From positions 620,001-684,000 of the forward strand of contig NZ_VFML01000002.1 in assembly GCF_006715045.1 (NCBI RefSeq): a stretch of DNA of 64,000 nucleotides. The letters are read 5' to 3'. Under the pieces are notes generated by a model. The model did not search any database, was not told where the DNA came from, and was given only the letters and a program-made list of their open reading frames with translations. Made by a program: the position numbers and the translations under genes. Of the stretch, positions 48,366 to 56,461 are shown piece after piece. Within the stretch, counting starts at the first letter, position 1; each line of letters opens with the position of its first letter. Source of the DNA: Amycolatopsis cihanbeyliensis (lineage in GTDB: Bacteria > Actinomycetota > Actinomycetes > Mycobacteriales > Pseudonocardiaceae).

Positions 48366-48704
48366 ATGCACATCGCCCAGACCCCCGCCCAGGCGAGCAC
48401 CGACCGCATTTCGTCACAGATCGACGCCATACCTCACTCCACTCAGCGTGGCACTCGGGTGACCAGGGGTACCCGAGTCACCGCAGGTACACGTGTCACG
48501 GCCGGCACCAGGGTCACCATGGGCACCCGGGTGACCCGGGGCACCCGGGGCACCCGCGTCACGGCCGGCACGAGGGTCACGCGTGGTACCCGGGTGACCA
48601 GGGGCACGCGGGTCACCGCCGGCACGCGGGTCACCATGGGCACCCGCGTCACGATGGGCACGCGGGTCACCCGGCACCAGGGCCAGTTCGCACTCGCCGC
48701 CTGA
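48366..48704 (+). CDS. Hexapeptide (GTRVTx) repeat protein, unknown function
   Basis: A 112-residue protein with a strong ribosome site (GGAAGGA, 6 bases before ATG). Residues 1-28 are a non-repetitive leader beginning MHIAQTPAQAST and ending HSTQR. Residues 29-103 are twelve hexapeptides GTRVTx plus one GTR triplet between units 5 and 6; x is R, A, A, M, R, A, R, R, A, M, M, R. Residues 104-112 are HQGQFALAA. It has no Lys, Cys or Glu, 20 Arg and 28 Thr, and a charge near +18. There is no signal peptide. The invariant residues are held while their codons differ from unit to unit, so selection acts on the protein. No family is recognised; three hexapeptides per coil would fit a left-handed beta-helix. 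Confidence 0.75.
   Translation: MHIAQTPAQASTDRISSQIDAIPHSTQRGTRVTRGTRVTAGTRVTAGTRVTMGTRVTRGTRGTRVTAGTRVTRGTRVTRGTRVTAGTRVTMGTRVTMGTRVTRHQGQFALAA
48450..48674 (+). repeat. 18-bp tandem repeat array coding for GTRVTx
   Basis: Twelve 18-bp units and one 9-bp partial unit (225 bp). The units differ mainly at third codon positions: Gly as GGC/GGT, Thr as ACT/ACC/ACA/ACG, Arg as CGG/CGA/CGT/CGC/AGG. Two units use AGG for Arg, which keeps the plus-strand peptide but changes Arg to Leu in the overlapping minus-strand frame (48443-48721, VTRVPx). This identifies the plus strand as the coding one. Confidence 0.9.
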
Positions 48705-48775
48705 TCACCAACCGACACCACTCGGCACGCCCCGGCTGGGCCGCCCAGGCTGCGCTCCGACCGGCTCCGCTCAGC

Positions 48776-49519
48776 TCATGCAGCCGGGGCGCCGAGATAC
48801 TGACGCCACAGCGGGTCCGCCTCGGTGGAATGCGCGAGCAGCCGCCAGTGCGGACCGTGTGGCGCACGGGGCACCATTCGTAGCTTCCACCCGATCTCGG
48901 ACAGCAGACGATCAGCCTTGCGATGGTTGCACCGCGCGCAGCAGGCCACGCAGTTCTGCCAGGAGTGGTCACCCCCGCGACTGCGCGGAACGACATGGTC
49001 TATCGTTTCCGCCCGGCCGCCGCAGTACGCACACCGGTACCGGTCGCGATGCATCAGGCCGGCACGGGTGAGTGGAACCTGCGCGCGATAGGGGACTCGT
49101 ACATAGTTGCTCAGCCTGATGACCGACGGCACCGGAACCCTCACGGTGGCCGCGTGCAGGGTGAGGCCGGCGGGGTCGCCGTGCACGACCTCCGCCTTAC
49201 CACAGACAACCAGGACGACCGCGCGCCGCAGCGGGAGCGCGGTCAGCGGCTCGAACGTGGCGTTGAGCAGCAGCACCCGGCGCCGTCCCCAGGAAGGGGG
49301 CACCGGATCGCGCGATCGCCGCGGGCCATGGCCCCGCGAAATCCGGCCGCCACGCGCAGGCGGCCCACTGGGCTGCGGTCCTACAGAACTTCCCCCCGCG
49401 ACAGCGCGCGCGGCTGCCTGCGGCGCCGGCCCGACCGATGACTGGCCGGAGACGCCGCGGGGGATCGGTTGTCGGTCTGGCACTCGACCACCTCCACCGG
49501 TGCAGGCATAGTCGACCAC
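48776..49519 (-). CDS. HNH endonuclease family protein
   Basis: About 247 residues from GTG 49519 (GGGGGG 4 bases upstream). After a disordered, Gly/Arg/Pro-rich N-terminus of some 75 residues lies the conserved domain: RRVLLLNATFEPLTALPL, VRVPVPSVIRLSNYVRVPY, then the HNH part RCAYCGGRAETIDHVVPRSRGG (shown in halves, RCAYCGGRAETIDHV and VPRSRGGD) and CARCNHRKADRLL. Zinc-binding cysteines Cys-x2-Cys are in both halves. It corresponds in place to Rv2469c. Probable nuclease; its target is unknown. It is well apart from the IS element. Confidence 0.88.
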   Translation of the reverse strand: MVDYACTGGGGRVPDRQPIPRGVSGQSSVGPAPQAAARAVAGGSSVGPQPSGPPARGGRISRGHGPRRSRDPVPPSWGRRRVLLLNATFEPLTALPLRRAVVLVVCGKAEVVHGDPAGLTLHAATVRVPVPSVIRLSNYVRVPYRAQVPLTRAGLMHRDRYRCAYCGGRAETIDHVVPRSRGGDHSWQNCVACCARCNHRKADRLLSEIGWKLRMVPRAPHGPHWRLLAHSTEADPLWRQYLGAPAA

Positions 49520-49668
49520 AGATCCCCCCGGAAAAGCACGCGGGTTAGCTGACGTGTCACAGAGAAGTACCGTTGTGTACGGGTCGGCCGCGCTCGATCG
49601 CGCCGCCCGGCCCCGTCCCCCACCCGCCGGAGTGTCCGGCATCACATGCACAAGGAGTGCGTACCGAG

Positions 49669-50646
49669 GTGAACCAGTTGCTCAGCGACCCCCCGAAGTG
49701 CGATCCGGGATCCTGGTGTGAACGTGTGTTCGAGATCACCGGCAACGAATGGCTGGCCGCCTCGGCCGACTGGCTGGTCGCCAGGCCGTTGCGGATCCTG
49801 CTGATCCTCCTGGTCGCCTTCCTGCTGCGGTACGTGGCGCGCAAGGTCATCGACCGCGTCACCATCATCCCGCAGGACGACCGCGGCAAGCTGCCGGTGG
49901 CACTGCGGCCGTTCCGGGAGCGGGCGCCGGACGTGCTCGGCCCGCTGGTGACCGAACGCCGCAGGCAGCGGGCCACGACGGTCGGCTCGGTACTCAAGTC
50001 GCTCACCGGCTTCATCGTCTACGGGCTGGCGTTCGTACTGATCCTCGGTGAACTCGGCATCAACCTCGGACCGATCATCGCCTCGGCCGGCATCGTCGGT
50101 GTCGCGCTCGGCTTCGGCGCGCAGAATCTGGTCCGCGACTTCCTGTCCGGGCTGTTCATGATGGTCGAGGACCAGTACGGCGTCGGGGACGTCGTGGACG
50201 TCGGCGAGGCGATCGGCACGGTCGAGGCGGTCGGCCTGCGGATCACCACCTTGCGCGATATCAACGGAACGGTCTGGTACGTCCGCAACGGCGAGGTGCT
50301 CCGGGTCGGCAACTCCAGCCAGGGCTACGCCGTCGCGCTGGTGGACGTCCCGCTCAGCTACACCACCGATGTGACGAGAGCCACCGCGCTGCTGACCGAG
50401 GTCGCGGCCGACGCCGCGGGTTCCGACCCGATCGCGCCCGACGTGCTGGAACCGCCGGAAATGCTCGGGGTGGAGAATGTGACCCCGGAGGCCATCACGA
50501 TCCGGCTGACCGTCAAGGTCCGCCCCGGCAGGCAGTGGGCGGTACAGCGGGCGCTGCGCGCACAGGTCATGTCCGCGCTCGAGGAGGCGGGGTTCGAGCC
50601 ACCGCTCGGCCGCTTCTTCACGAGCCCGCAGAACCCCGGCAACTAG
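49669..50646 (+). CDS. Mechanosensitive channel, MscS family
   Basis: A 325-residue MscS-type channel that opens under membrane tension and releases osmolytes. Three hydrophobic segments lie at about 41-58, 111-128 and 133-150; the last, with GFGAQNLVRDFLSG, is the pore-lining TM3 and its amphipathic extension. The beta-domain follows (VGDVVDVGEAIGTVEAVGL, TLRDINGTVWYVRNG). Start GTG 49669; AAGGAG lies 11 bases upstream. The last codon is followed by TAG, whose final G belongs to the inserted IS element, so the stop codon was preserved by the insertion. Confidence 0.93.
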   Translation: MNQLLSDPPKCDPGSWCERVFEITGNEWLAASADWLVARPLRILLILLVAFLLRYVARKVIDRVTIIPQDDRGKLPVALRPFRERAPDVLGPLVTERRRQRATTVGSVLKSLTGFIVYGLAFVLILGELGINLGPIIASAGIVGVALGFGAQNLVRDFLSGLFMMVEDQYGVGDVVDVGEAIGTVEAVGLRITTLRDINGTVWYVRNGEVLRVGNSSQGYAVALVDVPLSYTTDVTRATALLTEVAADAAGSDPIAPDVLEPPEMLGVENVTPEAITIRLTVKVRPGRQWAVQRALRAQVMSALEEAGFEPPLGRFFTSPQNPGN

Positions 50647-50654
50647 GGCGTGTT

Positions 50655-51557
50655 TCAAAGGCGTAGCCACTCGTTGATTGTGGCGATCTGGACTGTGGCC
50701 TCGTACCGGACTGCCAACTTGTCGTATCGGGTGGCCACGGCGCGGTTGCGCTTGAGCCGGTTGATCCCGCATTCCACGGCATGACGCTGCTTGTAGACCT
50801 CAGGGTCGAACGCTGGTGGCCTGCCACCAGCACGTCCCTTGTTTGTGCGGTGCCGTACCTGATCGGCCTTCTCCGGAACCGTGCACCGAATCCCCCGACC
50901 ACGCAGAGAGGCCCGGTTGGCGCGGGACCCGTAGGCCTTGTCCGCCAGCACCCGGTCCGGTCGCGTGCGGGGTGGACCGCCCTCCAGCCGAGCGACCCGA
51001 ACACGCCCCAGCACCACCTGGAACTGAGGCGAGTCACCCCGCTGCCCCGCCGTCACGACCACCGATAACGGTTTTTGCCCCTGCTCGGTGGCCAGGTGCA
51101 GCTTGGTGGTCCACCCGCCCCGTGAACGGCCCAACGCGTGATCGTCTGGTTCGGGCTCACCCACCCCACCGGGTGGTTCCTTCTGTGCTTGTGGATGGGT
51201 CCGCGCCCCCGCGGCGTGCTGATGCGCCCGGTTGATCGTGGAGTCGACGCTGACGTCCCAGATGATCAGTCCGGCGGCGTCGGCCCGCGCCTGTAACGCA
51301 GCCACGATCAACGCCCAGACTCCGGCACGCTGCCAGCGCCGGAACAGCCCGTAGACGGTCTGCCAGCAGCCGTAGGCCGGTGGGATATCCCGCCAAGGAC
51401 AGCCGACGCGCACCCGCCAGCGGATCCCGTTGATCAGTTGCCGCTTGGTCCACGTCGGTGGGCGACCCGGTTTCCTACCCACGGGCAGCAGCGGCTCCAG
51501 GATCGCCCACTGCGCGTCGGTAAGGTCGGCTCGTCCCGTCGCCGCTACGCTGGCCAC
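50655..51557 (-). CDS. IS5-family transposase
   Basis: A 300-residue DDE transposase in a single frame. The N-terminal part has the IS5/IS427 start [17 protein letters not shown]. The catalytic residues appear in [13 protein letters not shown] (D), [12 protein letters not shown] (D) and [21 protein letters not shown] (E, with the following basic helix; shown in part as [13 protein letters not shown]). It has no frameshift site, unlike the two-frame relatives. Start is GTG 51557, whose ribosome site CCGGAG is buried in the hairpin at 51558-51612. Confidence 0.95.
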   Translation of the reverse strand: MASVAATGRADLTDAQWAILEPLLPVGRKPGRPPTWTKRQLINGIRWRVRVGCPWRDIPPAYGCWQTVYGLFRRWQRAGVWALIVAALQARADAAGLIIWDVSVDSTINRAHQHAAGARTHPQAQKEPPGGVGEPEPDDHALGRSRGGWTTKLHLATEQGQKPLSVVVTAGQRGDSPQFQVVLGRVRVARLEGGPPRTRPDRVLADKAYGSRANRASLRGRGIRCTVPEKADQVRHRTNKGRAGGRPPAFDPEVYKQRHAVECGINRLKRNRAVATRYDKLAVRYEATVQIATINEWLRL

Positions 51558-51612
51558 GAGGTCTCCGGTGTTCTCGATCAGCTTGGTCGTTGATCGATCT
51601 ACCGGAGACCTC
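51558..51612 (-). promoter_or_regulatory. Hairpin covering the transposase ribosome site
   Basis: GAGGTCTCCGGT pairs with ACCGGAGACCTC (51558-51569 with 51601-51612), 12 perfect base pairs. A nested 7-bp stem (TCGATCA/TGATCGA) fills most of the loop. In the minus-strand mRNA the ribosome site (CCGGAG) and the bases up to the start codon lie in the 3' arm, so the fold would block translation. Readthrough transcripts from outside would form it fully. This mirrors known translational insulation in other insertion sequences. Confidence 0.6.
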
Positions 51613-51717
51613 GCCTATCTGATCAACGACACGCCGACACCGCCAGACCAGTGGCGTCTTTCCTGGTCAACACATTGAAACGCGCCCTAGCACCAACGCG
51701 CAGGCACACTAGACGAG

Positions 51718-52125
51718 ATGGAGAACGTGGCAGACGTGACTCAGGCGGACCAACAGAGCTTCTTCGACGCGGTGGGCGGCGAGCCGACGTTCCGCGCGAT
51801 CGTCGCCCGCTTCTATGCCGAGGTCGCCGAGGACGAGGTACTCCGCCCGCTGTACCCGGAGGAGGACCTCGGCCCGGCCGAGGAACGACTGCGGCTGTTC
51901 CTCATGCAGTACTGGGGCGGCCCGCACACCTACTCCGACCAGCGCGGGCATCCCCGGCTGCGGATGCGGCACGCACCGTTCAAGATCGGCCCGATCGAGC
52001 GGGACGCCTGGCTGCGCGCGATGCGGATCGCGGTCGACGAGTCGGACATCCGGGAGCCCTACCGGCAGCAACTGTGGGAGTACCTCGAGATGGCCGCGCA
52101 CTCGATGATGAACAGCTGGGTGTAA
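51718..52125 (+). CDS. glbO: Truncated hemoglobin, group II (GlbO)
   Basis: A 135-residue 2-over-2 globin. The proximal heme histidine is in [10 protein letters not shown], the conserved Trp (G8) in RDAWLRAM, and the B/E-helix region includes [18 protein letters not shown] and [10 protein letters not shown]. GlbO binds oxygen and peroxide and is thought to protect or deliver oxygen to the respiratory chain in mycobacteria. It corresponds to Rv2470 and lies, as there, just before the alpha-glucosidase gene. The IS element now sits 30 bp upstream and may have changed its promoter. Confidence 0.96.
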   Translation: MENVADVTQADQQSFFDAVGGEPTFRAIVARFYAEVAEDEVLRPLYPEEDLGPAEERLRLFLMQYWGGPHTYSDQRGHPRLRMRHAPFKIGPIERDAWLRAMRIAVDESDIREPYRQQLWEYLEMAAHSMMNSWV

Positions 52126-52199
52126 CGAACGCGGCGGGCACGACGACAGGTCCAACCTGATGGCCACACCCGCGTCGTGAGGTGGAAGGATTGCGCGCC

Positions 52200-53852
52200 G
52201 TGCGCAGAGCGGCCGAAAGCAGGCAGGCGACACCGGGGGACTCCCAGTGGTGGCGCGATGCCGTGTTCTACCAGGTCTACGTACGTTCCTTCGCCGACTC
52301 CACCGGCGACGGGGTCGGGGACCTCGACGGCATCCGCAGCAGGCTCGGTTACCTCGAACTACTCGGGGTGGACGCGCTCTGGCTGACCCCGTTCTACCGG
52401 TCCCCCATGGCGGACCACGGGTACGACGTGGCCGACCCGCGGGATGTCGACCCGCTGTTCGGCGATCTGGCCGCCTTCGACGCCCTGCTCGAGGAGGCGC
52501 ACCGGCGCGAGCTCAAGGTCATCGTCGACGTGGTGCCGAACCACACCAGCCGCGAGCACCCGTGGTTCACCGAGGCCTTGGCGGCGCCACCGGGCGGCCC
52601 GCAGCGCGACCGCTACCACTTCCGGGACGGCGAAGGGGCGCACGGCGAGCGGCCGCCGAACAACTGGGTGAGCGCCTTCGGTGGCCCGGCATGGACCCGG
52701 GTTCCCGGCGGATCCGGCGAGTCCGGCGGCGGGCAGTGGTACCTGCACCTGTTCTCCCCCGATCAGCCCGACCTGAACTGGGCCAACCCCGAGGTGCGGG
52801 CGGATTTCGAACGAACGCTGCGGTTCTGGCTGGACCGCGGCGTGGATGGCTTTCGGATCGACGTGGCGCACGGGATGGCCAAACCACCCGGTCTTCCGGA
52901 CATGGACCCGCGGGCGGTGGAGACCTTCGGCACCGGCGACTACTTCGATCCCCGCTTCGACGACGACGGCGTGCACGACCTGCACAAGATGATCCGCAAG
53001 GTGCTCGACGGGTACCCGCACGCGATGGCGGTGGGCGAGATCTGGGCGCTGGACGAGGAGCGCTTCGCCCGCTACCTGCGCCCGGACGAGCTGCATCTCG
53101 GGTTCGACTTCCGGCTGGTGCTCACCCACTTCGACGCCGACGCGCTGCAGGCGGCCATCGAACGCTCCCTTTCCGTCGCCACGACGGCCGGCGCGCCGGC
53201 GACCTGGACGCTGTCCAACCACGATGTATGGCGGCAGGTCTCCCGCTACGGCGGCGGCGAGCAGGGGCTGCGCAGAGCACGGGCGATGGCGCTGGTGGAG
53301 CTGGCCCTGCCGGGAGCGGTGTTCCTCTACAACGGTGAGGAACTCGGCCTCGGCAACGTCGAACTGCCCGCGCAGGCGCTGACCGACCCGCGCTGGCACG
53401 CCTCCGGCGGCGCGCGTCCCAGCCGGGACGGTGTACGGGTGCCGCTCCCCTGGGAGGGGCCCGAGCCGCCGTTCGGTTTCTCCGGCAACCCGGCCACCTG
53501 GCTGCCGATTCCCACCGAGTGGGCGGACCTGACCGTGGAGGCGCAGCTCGAGGACACCGACTCCACCCTCTCGCTGTACCGGCAGGCGCTCGAGCTCCGG
53601 CAGCAGCATCCGGCCTTCGCGGGCACCGAGGTGGAATGGTACGGCGCCCCGGCCGGATGCTTCGCGCTGCGCCGCAGGCCGGGTGGGCTCACCTGCGCGC
53701 TGAACACCTCGGCCGCCCCGGTGGCGCTGCCACCCGGCGAGCTCCTGCTGTCCAGCGCACCGCTGGTGGACGGCAAACTACCACCGGACGCTGCCGCCTG
53801 GCTGGTCGCCGGCACTCAGCACCAGGACGCGCCGACTCAGCGCCAGCCGTAG
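52200..53852 (+). CDS. GH13 alpha-glucosidase (AglA-like)
   Basis: A 550-residue TIM-barrel glycoside hydrolase. The family-13 regions are all present: I DVVPNHTS, II GFRIDVAHG with the nucleophile Asp221, III GEIWAL with the acid/base Glu, and IV SNHDV with the stabilising Asp. FYQVYVRSFADSTGDGVGDL is typical of the oligo-1,6-/alpha-glucosidase subgroup. It corresponds to Rv2471 (aglA) next to glbO. Starts considered: GTG 52200 with GGAAGGA 9 bases upstream (preferred), GTG 52182. It has no signal peptide, so is probably cytoplasmic, acting on maltose, isomaltose or sucrose-type sugars. Its end overlaps the convergent LVIVD gene by 16 bp. Confidence 0.95.
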   Translation: MRRAAESRQATPGDSQWWRDAVFYQVYVRSFADSTGDGVGDLDGIRSRLGYLELLGVDALWLTPFYRSPMADHGYDVADPRDVDPLFGDLAAFDALLEEAHRRELKVIVDVVPNHTSREHPWFTEALAAPPGGPQRDRYHFRDGEGAHGERPPNNWVSAFGGPAWTRVPGGSGESGGGQWYLHLFSPDQPDLNWANPEVRADFERTLRFWLDRGVDGFRIDVAHGMAKPPGLPDMDPRAVETFGTGDYFDPRFDDDGVHDLHKMIRKVLDGYPHAMAVGEIWALDEERFARYLRPDELHLGFDFRLVLTHFDADALQAAIERSLSVATTAGAPATWTLSNHDVWRQVSRYGGGEQGLRRARAMALVELALPGAVFLYNGEELGLGNVELPAQALTDPRWHASGGARPSRDGVRVPLPWEGPEPPFGFSGNPATWLPIPTEWADLTVEAQLEDTDSTLSLYRQALELRQQHPAFAGTEVEWYGAPAGCFALRRRPGGLTCALNTSAAPVALPPGELLLSSAPLVDGKLPPDAAAWLVAGTQHQDAPTQRQP

Positions 53853-55276
53853 CGTGGCTGGGTCTGCGGGTTGAACTCGTCGAACCGCACCAGCTTCGCG
53901 GGCAAGGTGCGCCAGTCGACGAGGTTCAGCACGTCGAGCCCCTTCTGGATGTCCGAAGAGTAGACATAGCCGTTGTAGTAATACGCCGACCAGGAACCGC
54001 CCACGACCAACTCGGTTTCGGAGAGCGGGCCACGTTCCCAGTAGGCGATCTGCACGGGGTTGGCCGAGTCGGTGAAGTCCCACACCGAGACGCCGCCCTG
54101 GTACCAGGCTTGGACCATGATGTCCCTGCCCCAGACCGGGACCAGCGAGCCGTTGTGCGCGACGCAGTTCTCGTTCTCCGCCTGGTGCCGGGGCAGCTTG
54201 AAGTAGCTACGGAACTCCAGTTTACGGTTGGCGCCGCGGCCGGTGATGTCGTAGATCCCGTCCGCTCCCCGCTCCGGCCCAAAGGTGGCGTTGCAGGTCG
54301 GTAGGCCCCCACCGCCCAGCTCGTCGGTGAAGACCACCTTCGTGCCTGCGTTGTTGAAGGTGGCCGAGTGCCAGAAGGCGAAGTTGACGTTGTCCTGGAC
54401 GCGGTTGATCACCCGGGGCCGCAGCGGCTTCCGGATGTCGATCAGCACCCCGTCGCCCATGCAGGCCCCGGCAAGGAGCTTCTTCTCCGGGTAGGCAGTG
54501 AGATCGTGGCAGCCACTGGTGGCCGAGCGCCGGGTGCCGTCCGGGTTGGTGCCACCCGCGTTCCCGCCGTCCGGGAACAGCACCGGCTCGGCGACCAGCC
54601 TGGCATCGGCGGGTTTGCGCAGCGGGACCTCCACGATCGAGATCCGGTCGTGCGGCGGCTGGCAATGCGGTAGCTCCGGCGCGGGCGAGTAGGAGGAGAC
54701 ATAGACATACAGCGACCGATTCCGCTTTCCGGGCACCATCGTGTGGGTGTGCGAGCCGCAGTCGGTGCGCACCGAGGCCACGTACCGCGGCCGCGCGAGG
54801 TCGCTGATGTCGAAGACCTTGATGCCCTCCCATGCCTGCGGGTTCGCGGCCGGCATCGGTTCACTGGCACAAGAGTCGTTGCTGCGCGCATAGTCAGTGG
54901 ACAGGATCAGCAGATCCCCGTGCACCGACACGTCGTTCTGCCCACCAGGGCACAGCACTTGACTGACCACCCGCGGCCGGTAAGGGTTGCGCACGTCGTA
55001 GATCACGAAGCCGTCGTAGTTGCCGACGATCGCGTGCCCCTTGGTGAACGCGATATCGGTGCCGTAGGCGTCCTCGGTGTCGAACGGCGGCTGTTTCGGG
55101 ATGTTCGCGACCTGGCGCAGGTCGTGGCTGTGCACGATCTCGTCCACGCCCGGAGTCCCGTCCCGCTCGGCGACCGCAGCCGGCGCCACGAACACGCCCA
55201 TCGCGGTGAGGCAGAGGATTCCGGTGATGGCGGCAAGGACTCGCGCAAGCTTGCGAGCGTGGTGCACCTTCCCCAT
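53837..55276 (-). CDS. Secreted LVIVD-repeat (beta-propeller) protein
   Basis: A 479-residue exported protein. ATG 55276 (GAGGAGA 8 bases upstream) is followed by a signal peptide (VLAAITGILCLTAMGVFVAPAAVA). The rest is a beta-propeller of LVIVD-type repeats, seen as recurring hydrophobic-Asp blocks such as FVIYDVRNPYRPRVV, IKVFDISDLARPRYV, VLIDIRKPLRPRVI and VSVWDFTDSANPVQI. Cysteines (LCPGG, SCAS, DCGS, HCQP, GCHD, GACM, TCNA, ENCV) likely form disulfides. Function unknown; such propellers bind ligands or partners. It is divergent from a DUF305 lipoprotein gene. Confidence 0.85.
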   Translation of the reverse strand: MGKVHHARKLARVLAAITGILCLTAMGVFVAPAAVAERDGTPGVDEIVHSHDLRQVANIPKQPPFDTEDAYGTDIAFTKGHAIVGNYDGFVIYDVRNPYRPRVVSQVLCPGGQNDVSVHGDLLILSTDYARSNDSCASEPMPAANPQAWEGIKVFDISDLARPRYVASVRTDCGSHTHTMVPGKRNRSLYVYVSSYSPAPELPHCQPPHDRISIVEVPLRKPADARLVAEPVLFPDGGNAGGTNPDGTRRSATSGCHDLTAYPEKKLLAGACMGDGVLIDIRKPLRPRVINRVQDNVNFAFWHSATFNNAGTKVVFTDELGGGGLPTCNATFGPERGADGIYDITGRGANRKLEFRSYFKLPRHQAENENCVAHNGSLVPVWGRDIMVQAWYQGGVSVWDFTDSANPVQIAYWERGPLSETELVVGGSWSAYYYNGYVYSSDIQKGLDVLNLVDWRTLPAKLVRFDEFNPQTQPRYGWR

Positions 55277-55409
55277 GGCACGGTCTCCTCTCGGCCACGT
55301 CACACCGTGCCTTGATTGTGCGCCTGCCTGCCGCCGGTCACCAGCGACGAACGGCGGTAGTTCCCGTGCGGGATTGACTTCTCGTGGGCAGAACCGGTTC
55401 GCTGAGCGA

Positions 55410-56111
55410 ATGCGAGTTCGTGCCGCCACGGTGCTGGTGGCCGCCGGTGCCGCGATGCTGCTGGCGGGTTGCGTCAACGAGCCGGTCGAGCGACCGCCGG
55501 ATGAGCCCTCGGCACCCGTGCTTGCTCCGGGCGGCCCCGGCGCCGAACCCACCGTGCTGGCGCCGGAGCGGGCGAACGAGAGCGGTGAGCAGCTCCGCCC
55601 GAACCAGGCGGACGTCGACTACATGAACATGATGATCCCGCACCACCGGCAGGCGATCACCATGACCGACCTGATCACCGAACGCGCGCGGGACGAGCGG
55701 GTACGCACGATCGGCGGCCGGATCGCCGCCGCGCAGGACGCGGAGATCGCCCTGATGGCGGCCTGGCTGATCCGGTACGGCAAACCGGTGCCGCCGGAAG
55801 CGGGGCGGCACGGCGATCGTGGACTGGCCACGGGACACACCGCGCACGCCGGCCCCGGTGGGCACGAGGGCGGCGAGCTGATGCCCGGCATGGCCACGCC
55901 GGAACAGATGGACGCGCTGCGCGCGGCGACCGGCGCCGAGTTCGACCGGCTCTTCCTCGACCTGATGATCACTCACCACGAGGGTGCCCTGGTGATGGCC
56001 GAGGACGAGCTGGCCAACGGCCTGGAAACCAGGGCACTGGAGATGGCGCAGGAGGTCATCGCGGGTCAGGCCGCCGAGATCGAGCACATGCGGGACATCC
56101 GCGCCGGCTGA
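55410..56111 (+). CDS. DUF305 lipoprotein
   Basis: A 233-residue lipoprotein: a lipobox LLAGC (Cys about 21) then a Pro-rich linker and two DUF305 (ferritin-like four-helix) modules. The conserved metal-type motifs are MMIPHHRQAITMTD and LMITHHEGALVMAEDE, with a His/Gly/Met-rich loop between (GHTAHAGPGGHEGG). Paired His suggests binding of copper or another metal, by family inference. Start at ATG 55410, no strong ribosome site. It is divergent from the LVIVD protein gene with 133 bp between, which may hold a shared promoter. Confidence 0.88.
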   Translation: MRVRAATVLVAAGAAMLLAGCVNEPVERPPDEPSAPVLAPGGPGAEPTVLAPERANESGEQLRPNQADVDYMNMMIPHHRQAITMTDLITERARDERVRTIGGRIAAAQDAEIALMAAWLIRYGKPVPPEAGRHGDRGLATGHTAHAGPGGHEGGELMPGMATPEQMDALRAATGAEFDRLFLDLMITHHEGALVMAEDELANGLETRALEMAQEVIAGQAAEIEHMRDIRAG

Positions 56112-56114
56112 GAC

Positions 56115-56417
56115 TCAGCCGTCCGTGCCCGGTTCGAACCCCGGTTGCTCGGACTCGGTGCCGTCCTCGGCAAACGCGGCACCTGCCGCCCAGCCCAGGA
56201 CGGCACCCGCCTGCACGTAGGGCACCGCCTGGCCCACCGCCCGTGCCGCCGTGCGGGCACGCTGCCACGTCCCCGGAGCCGGGCCCGGCTCCCCCGCCAC
56301 CTGCTGCTCTGCGGCCGCCTCGGGTGGCCGGTCCACCCGCCACGGCGTCTCCGGCGGCCGTACCTCCGCCAGCCACTCGGCGGTGGGATCGGGTCCCGCT
56401 TGATCGCGTCCGGTCAT
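56115..56417 (-). CDS. Hypothetical protein, about 100 residues
   Basis: A 100-residue, mostly charged and Pro-rich protein (MTGRDQAGPDPTAEWLAEVR; then TPWRVDRPPEAAAEQQ). A moderately hydrophobic stretch near the end (VPYVQAGAVLGWAAGAAFA) might be a membrane segment. No family is recognised and the ribosome site is weak. It lies between the DUF305 gene and the gdh-operon genes. Mycobacteria have small genes here too (Rv2472/Rv2473), but I cannot show homology. Confidence 0.5.
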   Translation of the reverse strand: MTGRDQAGPDPTAEWLAEVRPPETPWRVDRPPEAAAEQQVAGEPGPAPGTWQRARTAARAVGQAVPYVQAGAVLGWAAGAAFAEDGTESEQPGFEPGTDG

Positions 56418-56461
56418 CCGCCCACGATGGCAGGCCGGCCCGGGTATTTCCATCGAACCGG

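Larger units (their letters stand above)
50646..51687 (-). mobile_element. IS5-family insertion sequence, intact
   Basis: A 1,042-bp element with one transposase gene. The ends are imperfect inverted repeats (GGGCGTGTTTCAAAG and GGGCGCGTTTCAATG, 13 of 15). It is flanked by the 2-bp duplication TA (50644-50645 and 51688-51689) in a CTAG target, the pattern known for the IS427 group of IS5. Both ends and the gene are undamaged, so it may be active or recent. It lies between mscS and glbO. Confidence 0.93.

Noticed and set aside
48443..48721. Minus-strand ORF with VTRVPx repeats in the hexapeptide array
   Set aside because: The wobble positions of both strands coincide, so it looks conserved too, but at units using AGG it changes Arg to Leu, whereas the plus-strand peptide does not change. 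It also lacks a ribosome site.
48443..48721. Whether the 18-bp array might be a CRISPR or an origin iteron array
   Set aside because: Units are directly adjacent without spacers, in frame and 18 bp long, with codon-like variation; no cas genes or dnaA are present.
49381..49623. Alternative ATG frame overlapping the HNH gene start
   Set aside because: ATG lies next to the chosen GTG start and its frame has no domain; the HNH motifs belong to the GTG frame.
55277..55409. A promoter for the divergent LVIVD/DUF305 pair
   Set aside because: 133 bp would suffice, but I could not identify a clear -35/-10 pair or a symmetric site by eye.
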